Source: Pseudomonas indica NBRC 103045
GTDB lineage: Bacteria > Pseudomonadota > Gammaproteobacteria > Pseudomonadales > Pseudomonadaceae
DNA: 62,109 nucleotides
Direction: 5' to 3'
NCBI RefSeq assembly: GCF_002091635.1
Contig: NZ_BDAC01000029.1
Coordinates: forward strand, 1 to 62,109
Part shown: one piece after another, positions 17,317 through 25,985 of the stretch
Numbering within the stretch: position 1 is the first letter of the stretch
How the letters are laid out: every line of letters begins with the position of its first letter
Program-made: the position numbers and the translations under genes
The notes under the pieces: generated by a model
Seen by the model: the letters and a program-made list of their open reading frames with translations, nothing else
What the model was told of the DNA's origin: nothing
Databases searched by the model: none

Positions 17317-17514
17317 AACTCTTCTATAGCATCAATAAGCATAAAGCCTTTTAAAATTCTAACCATCATCGCCTGGGTAGTATCAACCTTTGCTGGCGGA
17401 GCCGTTGCAAGCCTGACTCATGCCAGCAAGGGGATACATCCAGCCATGTATACGTGCGCAGCCCATACTATTGCGGAGCCTTGCCAGCCAGAAAAGGTTC
17501 GTACTTAATAACGT

Positions 17515-17542
17515 GCATGGGGCGGACAAGTCCGCCCCATGC
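17515..17542. terminator. Hairpin downstream of distal immunity gene
   Basis: GCATGGGGCGGAC and GTCCGCCCCATGC form a perfect 13-bp stem with an AA loop, starting 9 bp past the stop of the distal immunity gene. No strong U-run follows on the minus strand. An imperfect copy (GTCGGAC/GTCCGCC) lies after the proximal immunity gene near 17963, as part of the duplicated segment. In 17317-17514 a plus-strand 72-codon frame from 17291 with one hydrophobic stretch exists, but I cannot support it as a gene. Confidence 0.55.
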
Positions 17543-17550
17543 CCCTGTGA

Positions 17551-17817
17551 CTACTTCTTGAAGCCAGGCAACCCGTTAGCCGCCCGCCACTCTTTGACTG
17601 TTCTAGTGATTCCTTCGGCCGAATTGTCGGCCCCAGGCTCCGGCCAATAAATCAAGTCGCTACCAACAGGATGGCCCGTTATTACTATAAAGTGTTCTAG
17701 TAGTTGATCTGCACGCTCATCCGTGTCGGACTCATCTTGCCGCGATATTTCTTTTAAAAACTCGACAAAGTCAGATTCCGTAAAGTCCTCAAGACTGTGT
17801 TTTCTCAGAAAATCCAT
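17551..17817 (-). CDS. Second Im9-family DNase immunity protein (orphan copy)
   Basis: An 88-residue protein with the Im2/Im7/Im8/Im9 four-helix signature: DFTESDFVEFLKEI, then HPVGSDLIYW (helix III, the DNase contact) and the invariant tail VKEWRAANGLPGFKK. It should bind and block a colicin-type HNH DNase next to its active site. AAGGA 9 nt upstream supports ATG at 17817. It differs from the proximal copy in helices I and II, the specificity region, and has no DNase gene of its own, so it may protect against a related toxin made by other strains. It lies in a duplicated segment with a 442-bp offset. Confidence 0.85.
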   Translation of the reverse strand: MDFLRKHSLEDFTESDFVEFLKEISRQDESDTDERADQLLEHFIVITGHPVGSDLIYWPEPGADNSAEGITRTVKEWRAANGLPGFKK

Positions 17818-17990
17818 GACCACTATCCTTTTTGGTGAAGCCGAGTATGATTTCCTGACTCAAACTAGCAAGATGGCACATCCAGCCATGTATACGTACG
17901 CAGTCATACTATTGCGGAGCCTTGCTAGCCAGAAAGGTTCGCACTTAGTAACGGGCAATGGTCGGACAAGTCCGCCGCATGCACTTGTGA

Positions 17991-18242
17991 CTACTCCTTG
18001 AAGCCAGGTAGTCCGTTAGCCGCTCGCCACTCTTTAACTATCAGAGTAATTCTTTCTGGCGTACAGTCCGCATCAGACTCAGCGTAATAGATCAAATCTG
18101 TTCCAGCCGGATGCTCGGTTAGTTTTCTAAACTCATCTAATAGAATATCCAGCCTGTCGTCTGTCTCCGCTTCGTTCTCGATGAAGATTTCTTTCATGAA
18201 GGCAATGAAATCCGACTCTGTATAATCTGAAATTCTCTTCAT
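17991..18242 (-). CDS. Cognate immunity protein for the HNH DNase (Im9 family)
   Basis: An 83-residue acidic protein: ISDYTESDFIAFMKEIF, LDEFRKLTEHPAGTDLIYYAE with the conserved Tyr-Tyr pair that contacts the DNase, and the VKEWRAANGLPGFKE tail. It starts 2 nt after the DNase stop with its RBS inside the toxin's last codons, the tight coupling expected for toxin and antidote. It should neutralise the toxin encoded immediately upstream in the producing cell. Confidence 0.92.
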   Translation of the reverse strand: MKRISDYTESDFIAFMKEIFIENEAETDDRLDILLDEFRKLTEHPAGTDLIYYAESDADCTPERITLIVKEWRAANGLPGFKE

Positions 18243-18244
18243 CT

Positions 18245-19561
18245 TTACTCGCCCCGATGAATATCAATGTGATTTCTTGGCGTGTTAACACGTAGGTTAT
18301 CCACGTTGTAAACCTGCCCTCCTTGGGCTACCGACTCAACATGATGCAACTCATAGCTTTCTCTTCCCCCAACCCTGTCGGCTTCTCGCACTTTGGGAGC
18401 CTTACCTTTGAGCATTCGTTTTTGGTTAGCCACAATGAACTGCCCACTCAACTCCGCATCATCCGCCACAGTTCTCCAAAACTCAGCCCTGAACGCATCG
18501 AAGCTGGAAAACGCCTTTCCCCTGAGCCTATCCGCAATCTGCGCCGGAATCGGTGCCCCAAGCTCCCGGCTGGCCTGTTCCAGCCATATTCCCGTGACGA
18601 CTTCACCCTGCCCCGTGACCACGCCAGGATCAAGCCGGATGTTCATCACGACGTAGAGCGGCGGCACACCACTGTCAGCCGGGAACACTACGATGGCGTC
18701 CCGGTAATCATCCGGTAGCACGGGGTTAACGAAGGTTTCTCCGGCCTTCTCTACGCTGGGGAAGACCAAGATGGCCGGCGTGTTCGGGGCTTGCTCCAGG
18801 GTGGGAATACGCCCCTTGTCGTTGGGGTCTGTCGCGGGTGTCCAGATCAGCCCTATACCACTGACATCCGCCACCATCCGGTCGCCTTGGGGCTGGAATT
18901 GCACGACAGGAACCTGTTCCCATTGCCCTAGGCGCTCGGTGTTGAACGCATAGCCCCGGAGCTTGCCGTCTGGCTGTTGTTCGATGTGCAACCTAACCCG
19001 TGTCCGGGCCGTGGCCATGCCTCTGAGTTCGTCTTCGGTGTAGAGCGCGCTATCGCCCATCCTGGTTGACCATACAAGTGTCACAAGCCCTATCAGGAGC
19101 CCACCCGCAACCCCCGTCGTGATGCCTGGGACAAGCCCTCCACCCGCTTCCCCTACGGCTGTTCCAGCGATAGCCAGCCCACCCAATGCCTTGGGCAAAT
19201 CGGGAGCATTGATCCTCTCGAGCGGGAGGTTCCCAGAGACATCCCGTTCCATGGCCCCCAGCACGGCAACCTCGCCATAGTCCCGCAGAAGATCAACGTA
19301 CAGCCGCCCCTGACGGCTTATCTGGCCATCCGGCAGGTCGCAGTGTTTGACGAAGGAGCAGACGCGCCGGACGGGCTCGGGCGGAGGCGGTGGATCGGGA
19401 CGGATGAGTTCGCGAGGCGGTTGCTTGTCGAACTCCCAGCCGTCGAGAGGCGGCTGTGGAAGAGTGGGTTCCTGGGGTGTTCGCCAGGTTTTCGGTGGGT
19501 CGTTCTTCAGTGCCGGTCGGCAAACGCTGGGCATCGGCCCAGGTCCTTGATCGCGTGCCAT
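18245..19561 (-). CDS. S-type pyocin-domain HNH DNase toxin
   Basis: A 438-residue protein. The Pro-rich N-terminus (residues 1-60, PDPPPPPEP) is followed by a Gly/Ala hydrophobic stretch at about 145-180, a pyocin-S translocation-type domain at about 190-340, and a colicin E9-like HNH nuclease at the C-terminus (ELHHVESVAQGG…DNLRVNTPRNHIDIHRGE, with the catalytic His cluster intact). It should degrade DNA in target cells. AGGGAG 7 nt upstream supports ATG at 19561 over an upstream Met. It is shorter than classical S pyocins and no TonB-box/receptor domain is evident, so delivery could be by contact-dependent or type VI secretion; no VgrG or PAAR gene is in view. The cognate immunity gene follows. 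Confidence 0.88.
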   Translation of the reverse strand: MARDQGPGPMPSVCRPALKNDPPKTWRTPQEPTLPQPPLDGWEFDKQPPRELIRPDPPPPPEPVRRVCSFVKHCDLPDGQISRQGRLYVDLLRDYGEVAVLGAMERDVSGNLPLERINAPDLPKALGGLAIAGTAVGEAGGGLVPGITTGVAGGLLIGLVTLVWSTRMGDSALYTEDELRGMATARTRVRLHIEQQPDGKLRGYAFNTERLGQWEQVPVVQFQPQGDRMVADVSGIGLIWTPATDPNDKGRIPTLEQAPNTPAILVFPSVEKAGETFVNPVLPDDYRDAIVVFPADSGVPPLYVVMNIRLDPGVVTGQGEVVTGIWLEQASRELGAPIPAQIADRLRGKAFSSFDAFRAEFWRTVADDAELSGQFIVANQKRMLKGKAPKVREADRVGGRESYELHHVESVAQGGQVYNVDNLRVNTPRNHIDIHRGE

Positions 19562-19645
19562 GGTGTTCTCCCTGTCCAAGACAGGGACGACTGTAGGGAC
19601 GTGCACCCGCCGGTGCCGTGCCGTGATCGACCAGCCGACCGAGCG

Positions 19646-20341
19646 TCACCGCGCAGTATCAGGCATTTCTCCCAAGTCAAAGTCTGCGGGATCGAAACGC
19701 TCGGTGGTGTCCATCCGAATGCCTCGGAGGCTCGCCGTTTCCAGGTGTGCGGCGTAGAGAGGCTCCGCAAAGTAGCTGATCAGGAGGGAGCGGCGGCGTG
19801 CGCCGGTCGAGTTCAGGCTGCCCGCGTGCACCAGATCGGCATCGAACACCAGGATGTCGCCTGCGGTGCCTGAAAGTTGCACGGAGCGGGACTCGTCCTG
19901 GAGGTCGAACGGCGGCTCTCCTTGCCGCGGGCGGTGGCTGCCGGGGACGATGCGGGTCGCGCCATTCCCGGGGCCGTAATCGTCGAAATACGCCAGGGCG
20001 TTGACGCTGTCGCCTGGCCGTTGGGCCGACAAGTCACGGTGCAACTGCTGGTAGCCGCCGCCGGCAAGGGGTTCGCGCCCCTCCACCTGCGAGAGGAAGA
20101 AGCGTTCTCCGATCAACTCGCCAACCACCGCCAGCAACTGCGGCAGACGACACACGGCTTGGACCTTCGCCTCGACGTCCAGCAACGAATGGCGCCAGTC
20201 CATGCCACGCGGTACCGGCCATTGCTCCGACGGCTTCACCCCTGCATCGAACACGGCGCGAAGGTCATCCAGCCACTCGGCCGGGATCGCTCGACGGAGC
20301 AGCGCATAGCCTTCTCGATGGAGCTGCTCGCGATCAGTCAT
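19646..20341 (-). CDS. Phytanoyl-CoA dioxygenase (PhyH) family protein
   Basis: A 231-residue Fe(II)/2-oxoglutarate dioxygenase fold with the facial triad visible as HRD (QQLHRDLS, about residue 100) and a distal His in DADLVHAGS (about 170), plus RRRSLLISYF, where an Arg anchors 2-oxoglutarate. The substrate is unknown; bacterial PhyH enzymes hydroxylate small metabolites. It lies 84 bp upstream of the pyocin gene on the same strand but has no obvious functional link, and marks the right border of the accessory island. Confidence 0.8.
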   Translation of the reverse strand: MTDREQLHREGYALLRRAIPAEWLDDLRAVFDAGVKPSEQWPVPRGMDWRHSLLDVEAKVQAVCRLPQLLAVVGELIGERFFLSQVEGREPLAGGGYQQLHRDLSAQRPGDSVNALAYFDDYGPGNGATRIVPGSHRPRQGEPPFDLQDESRSVQLSGTAGDILVFDADLVHAGSLNSTGARRRSLLISYFAEPLYAAHLETASLRGIRMDTTERFDPADFDLGEMPDTAR

Positions 20342-20520
20342 GGCTTCTTCAACTCCGGCCGCCCTGCCTTCAGTAACTTGGCTGACAGTATTCGAGCAGC
20401 GGGCGATTTACCATCCGGATATCCCAAGGGACTCCCACCATCGACCAATACCGCCGCACTTGCCGCGCTGGCTACACTCCCCGCATCACAACAACACGGC
20501 TACCCGACAACGGAGTGCCC

Positions 20521-21360
20521 ATGCCGCTGCGTACCCTGCTGCTGACGGCCCTGGCAATGATTGCCTTTGCCGGTAACTCCCTGCTCTGCCGGTTGGCGTT
20601 GAGGGAAACGGAGATCGATGCCGCCAGTTTCACCGGGGTGCGGATTCTGTCCGGGGCGGCCATGTTGTGGTTGTTGCTGCGTTTTCGCCGGGGCGATGGG
20701 GCGCCGGCGGGGAACTGGTGGTCGGCGCTGGCGCTGTTCGCCTATGCCGCTGCGTTTTCCTTCGCCTATATCCGCCTGGATGCCGGGGCCGGCGCCTTGC
20801 TGTTGTTCGGCGCGGTGCAGGTGAGCATGTTGTGCTGGGGGCTGTATCGGGGCGAGCGGCTGGGCCTGTGGGCCACGCTGGGGTTGCTGCTGGCGATGGC
20901 GGGGCTGGTGGCGCTGCTGTTGCCGGGGGCGAGCGCACCGCCCTTCTTCAGCGCAGTGCTGATGCTGCTGGCCGGCGTGGCCTGGGGTGTGTACTCGCTG
21001 TTGGGCCGTGGAGTGGCCGATCCGCTGGCGGCGACAGCGGGGAATTTCCTTCGGGCGATTCCGTTTGCCGTGGTGCTTGGGCTGGCCTGGCTCGGCGGGA
21101 TGCACTGGGACGGGGCCGGCTTCGTCTATGCGCTGCTCTCCGGCGCGGTGACGTCGGGCGTCGGTTATGCGATCTGGTATACCGCGCTGCGCGGGTTGCG
21201 CTCGTTGCAGGCGGCCAGCGTGCAGCTCAGCGTGCCGGTGCTCACCGCCCTGGCCGGCAGCCTGTTGCTGGACGAGGCGCTGACGCTGCGGCTGGCGCTG
21301 TGCAGCGTCGCGGTGCTCGGCGGCATCGCCCTGGTGCTGGGGACGCGACAGCGCGGGTGA
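20521..21360 (+). CDS. EamA/DMT-family transporter
   Basis: A 279-residue inner-membrane protein with ten hydrophobic segments in two EamA repeats (the second begins near LMLLAGVAWGVYSLLGRG). Typical of metabolite exporters, but the substrate is not predictable. ATG at 20521 has GGAG 6 nt upstream; an in-frame GTG at 20515 lies inside that RBS and was rejected. Confidence 0.85.
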   Translation: MPLRTLLLTALAMIAFAGNSLLCRLALRETEIDAASFTGVRILSGAAMLWLLLRFRRGDGAPAGNWWSALALFAYAAAFSFAYIRLDAGAGALLLFGAVQVSMLCWGLYRGERLGLWATLGLLLAMAGLVALLLPGASAPPFFSAVLMLLAGVAWGVYSLLGRGVADPLAATAGNFLRAIPFAVVLGLAWLGGMHWDGAGFVYALLSGAVTSGVGYAIWYTALRGLRSLQAASVQLSVPVLTALAGSLLLDEALTLRLALCSVAVLGGIALVLGTRQRG

Positions 21361-21412
21361 GCGATATCCACGCGATGGGAAAATGAATTCGCCCCTGCGG
21401 ATAGCTTTTCGT

Positions 21413-21560
21413 AGGAGCCAGCTCTGCTGGCGATGCGGTGGTGGGGCCCATCGCGAGCAGAGCTCGCTCCTACAAAAGCACAACGCTGCAACAGCCGTAG
21501 GGGTGAATTCATTCGCCCGGCGGGGTTGAGTTGGGCGAATAAATTCGCCCCTACAGGTGC
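21413..21560. repeat. REP-like palindromic repeats downstream of the EamA gene
   Basis: One palindromic unit (GTAGGAGCCAGCTCTGCTGG … inverted AGCAGAGCTCGCTCCTAC, about 21412-21476) is followed by a second type (GGGGTGAATTCATTCGCCC … GGGCGAATAAATTCGCCCCTAC, to about 21560). Both types recur in other intergenic gaps of this window, as expected for dispersed REP/MITE-like elements. Confidence 0.75.
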
Positions 21561-21590
21561 ATTGCGTTTTTTTAACGCCCCCGCCCTTCT

Positions 21591-22868
21591 TCAGCGCTCA
21601 AGAATCGCCGTCACACCCTGCCCACCAGCCGCGCAGATGGAGATCAGGCCGCGTCCCTGCCCTGCTGCGTCGAGCAGCTTGGCCAGGTTGGCGACGATGC
21701 GCCCTCCGGTGGCGGCGAAGGGGTGGCCGGCGGCGAGGGAGCTGCCCTTGACGTTGAGCTTGGTGCGGTCGAGGGCACCCAACGGGGCGTCGAGGCCGAG
21801 GCGGGTCTTGCAGTAGTCGGCGTCTTCCCAGGCCTTGAGGGTACAGAGCACCTGGGCGGCGAAGGCTTCGTGGATTTCGTAGTAGTCGAAGTCCTGCAGG
21901 GTCAGGTTGTTGCGCGCCAGCAGGCGCGGCACGGCGTAGACCGGTGCCATCAGGAGCCCTTCGGCGCCACCGACGAAGTCCACCGCCGCCGCTTCGCCGT
22001 CCTTGAAGTAGGCGAGGATCGGCAGGCCGCGGGCCTTGGCCCAGTCTTCGCTGGCCAGCAGCACCACCGAGGCGCCGTCGGTCAGCGGGGTGGAGTTGGC
22101 GGCGGTCATGGTGCCGCGCGGGCCCCGGTCGAAGCAGGGCTTGAGGGTGGCGAGTTTTTCCAGGCTGATGTCGGTGCGCAGGTTCTGGTCGCGCGTCAGG
22201 CCGCGGAACGGGGTGAGCAGGTCGTCGTGCCAGCCTTCGGCATAGGCCGCCGCCATTTTCTGGTGGCTCTCGTAGGCGAGGCGGTCCTGTTCATCGCGGG
22301 GGATCGCCCAGGTCTGCGCCATCCGCTCGCAGTGCTCGCCCATGGACAGGCCGGTGCGCGGTTCGCCGTTACGCGGGATCGCCGGGGCCAGGTGGCGCGG
22401 GCGGACTTTCAGCAGGGCCTTGATCTTGTCGCCGGTGGTCTTGCCCCGGTTGGCCTCCAGCAGGATCTTGCGCAACCCTTCATTGACACCGATGGGCGCG
22501 TCGGAGGTGGTGTCCACGCCCCCGGCGATGCCGCAGTCGATCTGCCCGAGGGCGATCTTGTTGGCCACCAGGATCGCCGCTTCCAGGCCGGTGCCGCAGG
22601 CCTGCTGGATGTCATAGGCCGGGGTTTCCGGTGCCAGGCGCGAGCCGAGCACGCATTCGCGGGTCAGGTTGAAGTCGCGGGAATGCTTGAGCACCGCGCC
22701 GGCGACGACTTCGCCGAGGCGCAGGCCATGCAGGTTGAAGCGCTCGACCAGCCCTTCGAGGGCGGCGGTCAGCATCTCCTGGTTGCTCGCCGTGGCGTAG
22801 GCGCTGTTGGAGCGGGCGAAGGGAATACGGTTGCCGCCGACGATGGCGACCCGGCGCAGCTGGGTCAT
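21591..22868 (-). CDS. Acetyl-CoA C-acyltransferase (thiolase), FadI-like
   Basis: A 425-residue thiolase with both catalytic cysteines (QQACGTG, about residue 92; ISICAAGGQG near 412) and the two histidine motifs IHEAFAAQ and AAGHPFAATGG. It should cleave or form 3-ketoacyl-CoA in fatty-acid turnover. The long central insert (about 140-200) is the FadI-like form. It is divergent from the FabG-like reductase 193 bp away; with the AraC regulator and MaoC protein to the right, this recalls the PA4785-PA4788 cluster of P. aeruginosa. Length is normal for the family. Confidence 0.9.
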   Translation of the reverse strand: MTQLRRVAIVGGNRIPFARSNSAYATASNQEMLTAALEGLVERFNLHGLRLGEVVAGAVLKHSRDFNLTRECVLGSRLAPETPAYDIQQACGTGLEAAILVANKIALGQIDCGIAGGVDTTSDAPIGVNEGLRKILLEANRGKTTGDKIKALLKVRPRHLAPAIPRNGEPRTGLSMGEHCERMAQTWAIPRDEQDRLAYESHQKMAAAYAEGWHDDLLTPFRGLTRDQNLRTDISLEKLATLKPCFDRGPRGTMTAANSTPLTDGASVVLLASEDWAKARGLPILAYFKDGEAAAVDFVGGAEGLLMAPVYAVPRLLARNNLTLQDFDYYEIHEAFAAQVLCTLKAWEDADYCKTRLGLDAPLGALDRTKLNVKGSSLAAGHPFAATGGRIVANLAKLLDAAGQGRGLISICAAGGQGVTAILER

Positions 22869-23061
22869 GGGTGACTCCTTGCGGTGATTGATTGAAGGCT
22901 GCTCGACAGCCTAGCGGCCTTTTTAGGTAGAGAAGCCTAGCTTGCCGGCCCCACACTGCATTGGCCGGCTCGCCGACGCGCCGGGCGGCCCGGTCAATGC
23001 GTGAAACGCGCGACTGGGTAGAGTGTCCACCACTGAAGACTCATCGAGCAGGAGCCCGTTC

Positions 23062-24414
23062 ATGTCCGATCGTTATATCGACTTCGCCAACTCCAGCTTC
23101 GGCCGCCGCCTGGTCGATGCCGTCGGCCTGCCGGCGCCGGTGCGCCTGGAGCGCTGGGAGGCCGGCCGTTCGCGGCCGGTGGACGGGGCGCTGCTGATCG
23201 GCGGCGGCGCCCTGGCCGAGGCGCTCGGCGACTGCCTGCCGCGCCTGACCAACGAAGTGTTCGCGTTGCAGGAGGGTCTGCACGGTCTGCCGCGCTGGAC
23301 CGCCGAGCACGGGCCGAAGCTGAAGGCGCTGGTGTTCGACGCCAGCGGCATCGCCAGCACCGAGCAGCTCGGCCAGTTGCATGAGTTCTTCCAGCCGGCG
23401 CTCAAGGGCCTGGCGCTGTGCCCGCGGGTGGTGGTGCTCGGCCGGGCGCCCGAATCCCTCAAGGACCCATTCGCCGCCAGCGCCCAGCGCGCGCTGGAGG
23501 GGTTCACCCGCTCGTTGGGTAAGGAAATCCGCCGCGGCGGTAGCGTGCAGTTGCTGTATGTCGGCAAGGGTGCCGAGGATCAATTGGAAGGCGCCCTGCG
23601 CTTTTTCCTGTCGCCGAAAAGTGCCTATGTCTCCGGTCAGGTGCTGCGCCTGACGCCTTGCCCGACCCAGGTGAAAGATTGGACGCGCCCACTGGCCGGC
23701 AAGAAGGCCCTGGTGACCGGCGCCTCGCGCGGCATCGGCGCGGCCATCGCGGAAACCCTGGCACGCGACGGGGCCGAGGTGATCCTGCTCGACGTGCCGC
23801 CGGCCAAGGAGGCGCTGGACGCCCTGGCCGCGCGTCTGGGCGGACGCGGGGTGGCGCTGGACATCTGCGCCGAGGATGCGGCCATCAAGCTGGTCGAAGC
23901 GCTGCCGGAAGGGCTGGATATTCTCGTCCACAACGCCGGCATCACCCGCGACAAGACCCTGGCCAAGATGAGCGAGCAGCTCTGGGATTCGGTGATCGAC
24001 GTGAACCTGCGCGCCCCGCAGGTGCTGACCAAGGCGCTGCTCGACGCCGACAAGCTGCACGAGAACGCCCGCGTGGTGCTGATCGCTTCCATCAGCGGCA
24101 TCGCCGGCAACATGGGGCAGACCAACTACGCGGTGAGCAAGGCCGGACTGATCGGACTCGCCCAGGCCTGGGCGCCGGCGCTGGGCAAGCGCGGCATCAC
24201 CATCAATGCGGTGGCGCCGGGCTTCATCGAGACGCAGATGACCGCCGCCATCCCCTTCGCCATCCGTGAGGCCGGTCGGCGGATGAATTCCATGGGCCAG
24301 GGCGGCCAACCCCAGGACGTGGCCGAAGCCGTGGCCTGGTTCGCCCAGCCGGGCTCCGGCGCCGTGAGCGGCCAAGTGCTGCGGGTGTGCGGGCAGAGCC
24401 TGCTGGGCGCGTGA
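23062..24414 (+). CDS. High-molecular-weight 3-oxoacyl-ACP reductase (FabG-type SDR)
   Basis: A 450-residue protein with a two-part build. Residues 1-210 form a degenerate flavodoxin/SDR-like domain, and residues 215-450 a classic SDR with TGASRGIGAA (about 219), NNAG-equivalent HNAGIT, the catalytic Ser in ASISGIAGN and YAVSK (Tyr356, Lys360). This matches the HMwFabG (FabG4) group, which reduces 3-oxoacyl-CoA/ACP using NADH. GGAG lies 8 nt before the ATG at 23062. Partner thiolase and MaoC dehydratase nearby suggest an acyl-CoA cycle. Confidence 0.88.
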   Translation: MSDRYIDFANSSFGRRLVDAVGLPAPVRLERWEAGRSRPVDGALLIGGGALAEALGDCLPRLTNEVFALQEGLHGLPRWTAEHGPKLKALVFDASGIASTEQLGQLHEFFQPALKGLALCPRVVVLGRAPESLKDPFAASAQRALEGFTRSLGKEIRRGGSVQLLYVGKGAEDQLEGALRFFLSPKSAYVSGQVLRLTPCPTQVKDWTRPLAGKKALVTGASRGIGAAIAETLARDGAEVILLDVPPAKEALDALAARLGGRGVALDICAEDAAIKLVEALPEGLDILVHNAGITRDKTLAKMSEQLWDSVIDVNLRAPQVLTKALLDADKLHENARVVLIASISGIAGNMGQTNYAVSKAGLIGLAQAWAPALGKRGITINAVAPGFIETQMTAAIPFAIREAGRRMNSMGQGGQPQDVAEAVAWFAQPGSGAVSGQVLRVCGQSLLGA

Positions 24415-24427
24415 GGCGGACGCACGT

Positions 24428-24795
24428 TTTGTAGGAGCGAGCCCTGCTCGCGAAGCGGAGTATCGCCGAACGCACGAATCGCCAGCAGAGCTGGCTCCTA
24501 CGGAGAGCGGAATCGTGCATTCCGATGGGAGCGAATTCATTCGCGAAAGGCTTCAACGGGGCAGCCCTATGGGCTGCTTGGGCGAATGAATTCGCCCCTA
24601 CGGGTGAATCGTCTCGGGCGGATGTCGCCCAAGAGCTGCACATTGTAGGAACGAGCCCTGCTCGCGAAGCGGGGTACCGCCGGACGCACGAATCGCCAGC
24701 AGAGCTGGCTCCTACAAAAAGCGAAATCGGCGCACGCTCTGTGTAGGGGCGAATTCATTCGCCCAAGGGGCGCGGAGCGGCCCTGAAATGCCTCT
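24428..24795. repeat. Cluster of alternating REP-like palindromes
   Basis: This 396-bp gap has no gene. It alternates type 1 (GTAGGAGCGAGCCCTGCTCG … GCCAGCAGAGCTGGCTCCTAC at about 24430-24502 and 24645-24717) with type 2 (GAGCGAATTCATTCGCG … GGGCGAATGAATTCGCCCCTAC at about 24530-24601 and 24743-24775). These are the same two families as at 21413-21560, in the same alternating order. Confidence 0.78.
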
Positions 24796-24810
24796 ACAAG
24801 AGCGTCACGC

Positions 24811-25806
24811 TTAGCCCTTGCCGCGCCGGCGGAATTCCACGGGGGTTTCGCCGACCCAGCGCTTGAAGGCCCGGTAGAAGGTGCTCGGTTCGGAGAAGCC
24901 GGTCCGCTCGACGATGACCTCGATGCGTTCATCCGTCTTCAGCAGCAGTTCCTTGGCCAGTCGGCAGCGGTAGTCGGTCACCAGGTCGTTGAAACGCACT
25001 CCAGCCATGGCCAGGCGCTCGCGCAGACGGCGCGGCGGCATGTTCAGGCGGGCGGCGACCTGTTCCAGGGTGGCGCCGCTGTCCACCAGCAGTTCACCGA
25101 TCAATTCGCGCACCTGGCGCACCAGGTCCAGCCGTTCCACTTCGGCCAGTTGCCGCCGCGCCAGGGATTCGTGCATGCGTAGCAGTTCCGGCGCCGCGTG
25201 GCGCGACGGTTTGCCCAGCACGGCGGCGTCGAAGACCAGCGCATAGCTGTCGGCACCCAGCCGCACCGGGCAACCGTAGACCTCTTCGTACAGGTCTTCC
25301 GGGGCGCCTTCGTTGTGCATCAGGCGTACCTCGTGCGGGATGAAGTCGCCTTCGGTGAGCGCATCGAACAGGCGGATCACCGCCCCGGCGAGCATTTCCG
25401 GGAAGTGCCGGGTGGTATCGGACATCTGCCCCAGGGACAGGACGGCCAGCTCGCCCTGTACGTCCAGGCGGGCATTCAGGGTGTCGGAAAGCAGGCGCAC
25501 GTAGCGCAGCGCATGACGCAGGCCGTCGCCAAAGGTTTCGCTGGAGAGGAACAGGTACTCGAGGAGAAGGCCGTGAAAGGCCGGCAGGTGCCGGGCCAGA
25601 TACAGGCCGACGTGTTCCTGGCCGCATTCCTCGGCCGCGGCCTTCCAGAACAGTACCTGGGCGGAATGAGGAAAACGGCCGGCCGGCAGACCGCCCGGCG
25701 GCAGACCGACACGTCCCAACACCCGATCGGGATCGGTTCCGCTGGCACGCAGGGCGTCGATCACCGGGCGCATCAGCGCCACATCGTCGGTCAGATCACG
25801 CATCAT
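24811..25806 (-). CDS. AraC-family regulator with PF12625-type N-terminal domain
   Basis: A 331-residue protein. Residues 20-215 form the arabinose-binding-like domain found in OruR/ArgR-type regulators (LLEYLFLSSETFGDGL…RYVRLLSDTL). Residues about 235-328 are the AraC double HTH (TLEQVAARLNMPPRRLRERL; ERTGFSEPSTFYRAFKRWVGETPVEFR). It is divergent from the MaoC gene 179 bp away and next to the thiolase/reductase pair, which are the probable targets. ATG at 25806 and 25803 are equally possible. Confidence 0.88.
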   Translation of the reverse strand: MMRDLTDDVALMRPVIDALRASGTDPDRVLGRVGLPPGGLPAGRFPHSAQVLFWKAAAEECGQEHVGLYLARHLPAFHGLLLEYLFLSSETFGDGLRHALRYVRLLSDTLNARLDVQGELAVLSLGQMSDTTRHFPEMLAGAVIRLFDALTEGDFIPHEVRLMHNEGAPEDLYEEVYGCPVRLGADSYALVFDAAVLGKPSRHAAPELLRMHESLARRQLAEVERLDLVRQVRELIGELLVDSGATLEQVAARLNMPPRRLRERLAMAGVRFNDLVTDYRCRLAKELLLKTDERIEVIVERTGFSEPSTFYRAFKRWVGETPVEFRRRGKG

Positions 25807-25985
25807 TTCACAGCATTCTTCTTATTTGTGAGGCGAGCCATCTTATGCAGCTTTGCTGTTACGGCTCAAGGCGTGCAATGCGTCACAGACGCGATTGACT
25901 GCACCGCCGGTGCGCCACGCCAGGCGGCCAATGTGTCCCGCCCCGGCCTGACTAAGCTTCCGGGACCACTTCAAGGAGATCGCCC

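Noticed and set aside
17291-17508. 72-codon plus-strand frame with one hydrophobic segment
   Set aside because: It overlaps the Hrp box on the other strand and runs into the duplicated immunity flank; its RBS is badly spaced.
18909-18937. GGAACC in the pyocin gene as another Hrp box
   Set aside because: No CCAC at 15 or 16 bp, and it is inside a coding region on the opposite strand to any downstream gene.
23041-24540. 499-codon minus-strand frame
   Set aside because: Antisense shadow of the FabG-type reductase; runs into REP repeats.
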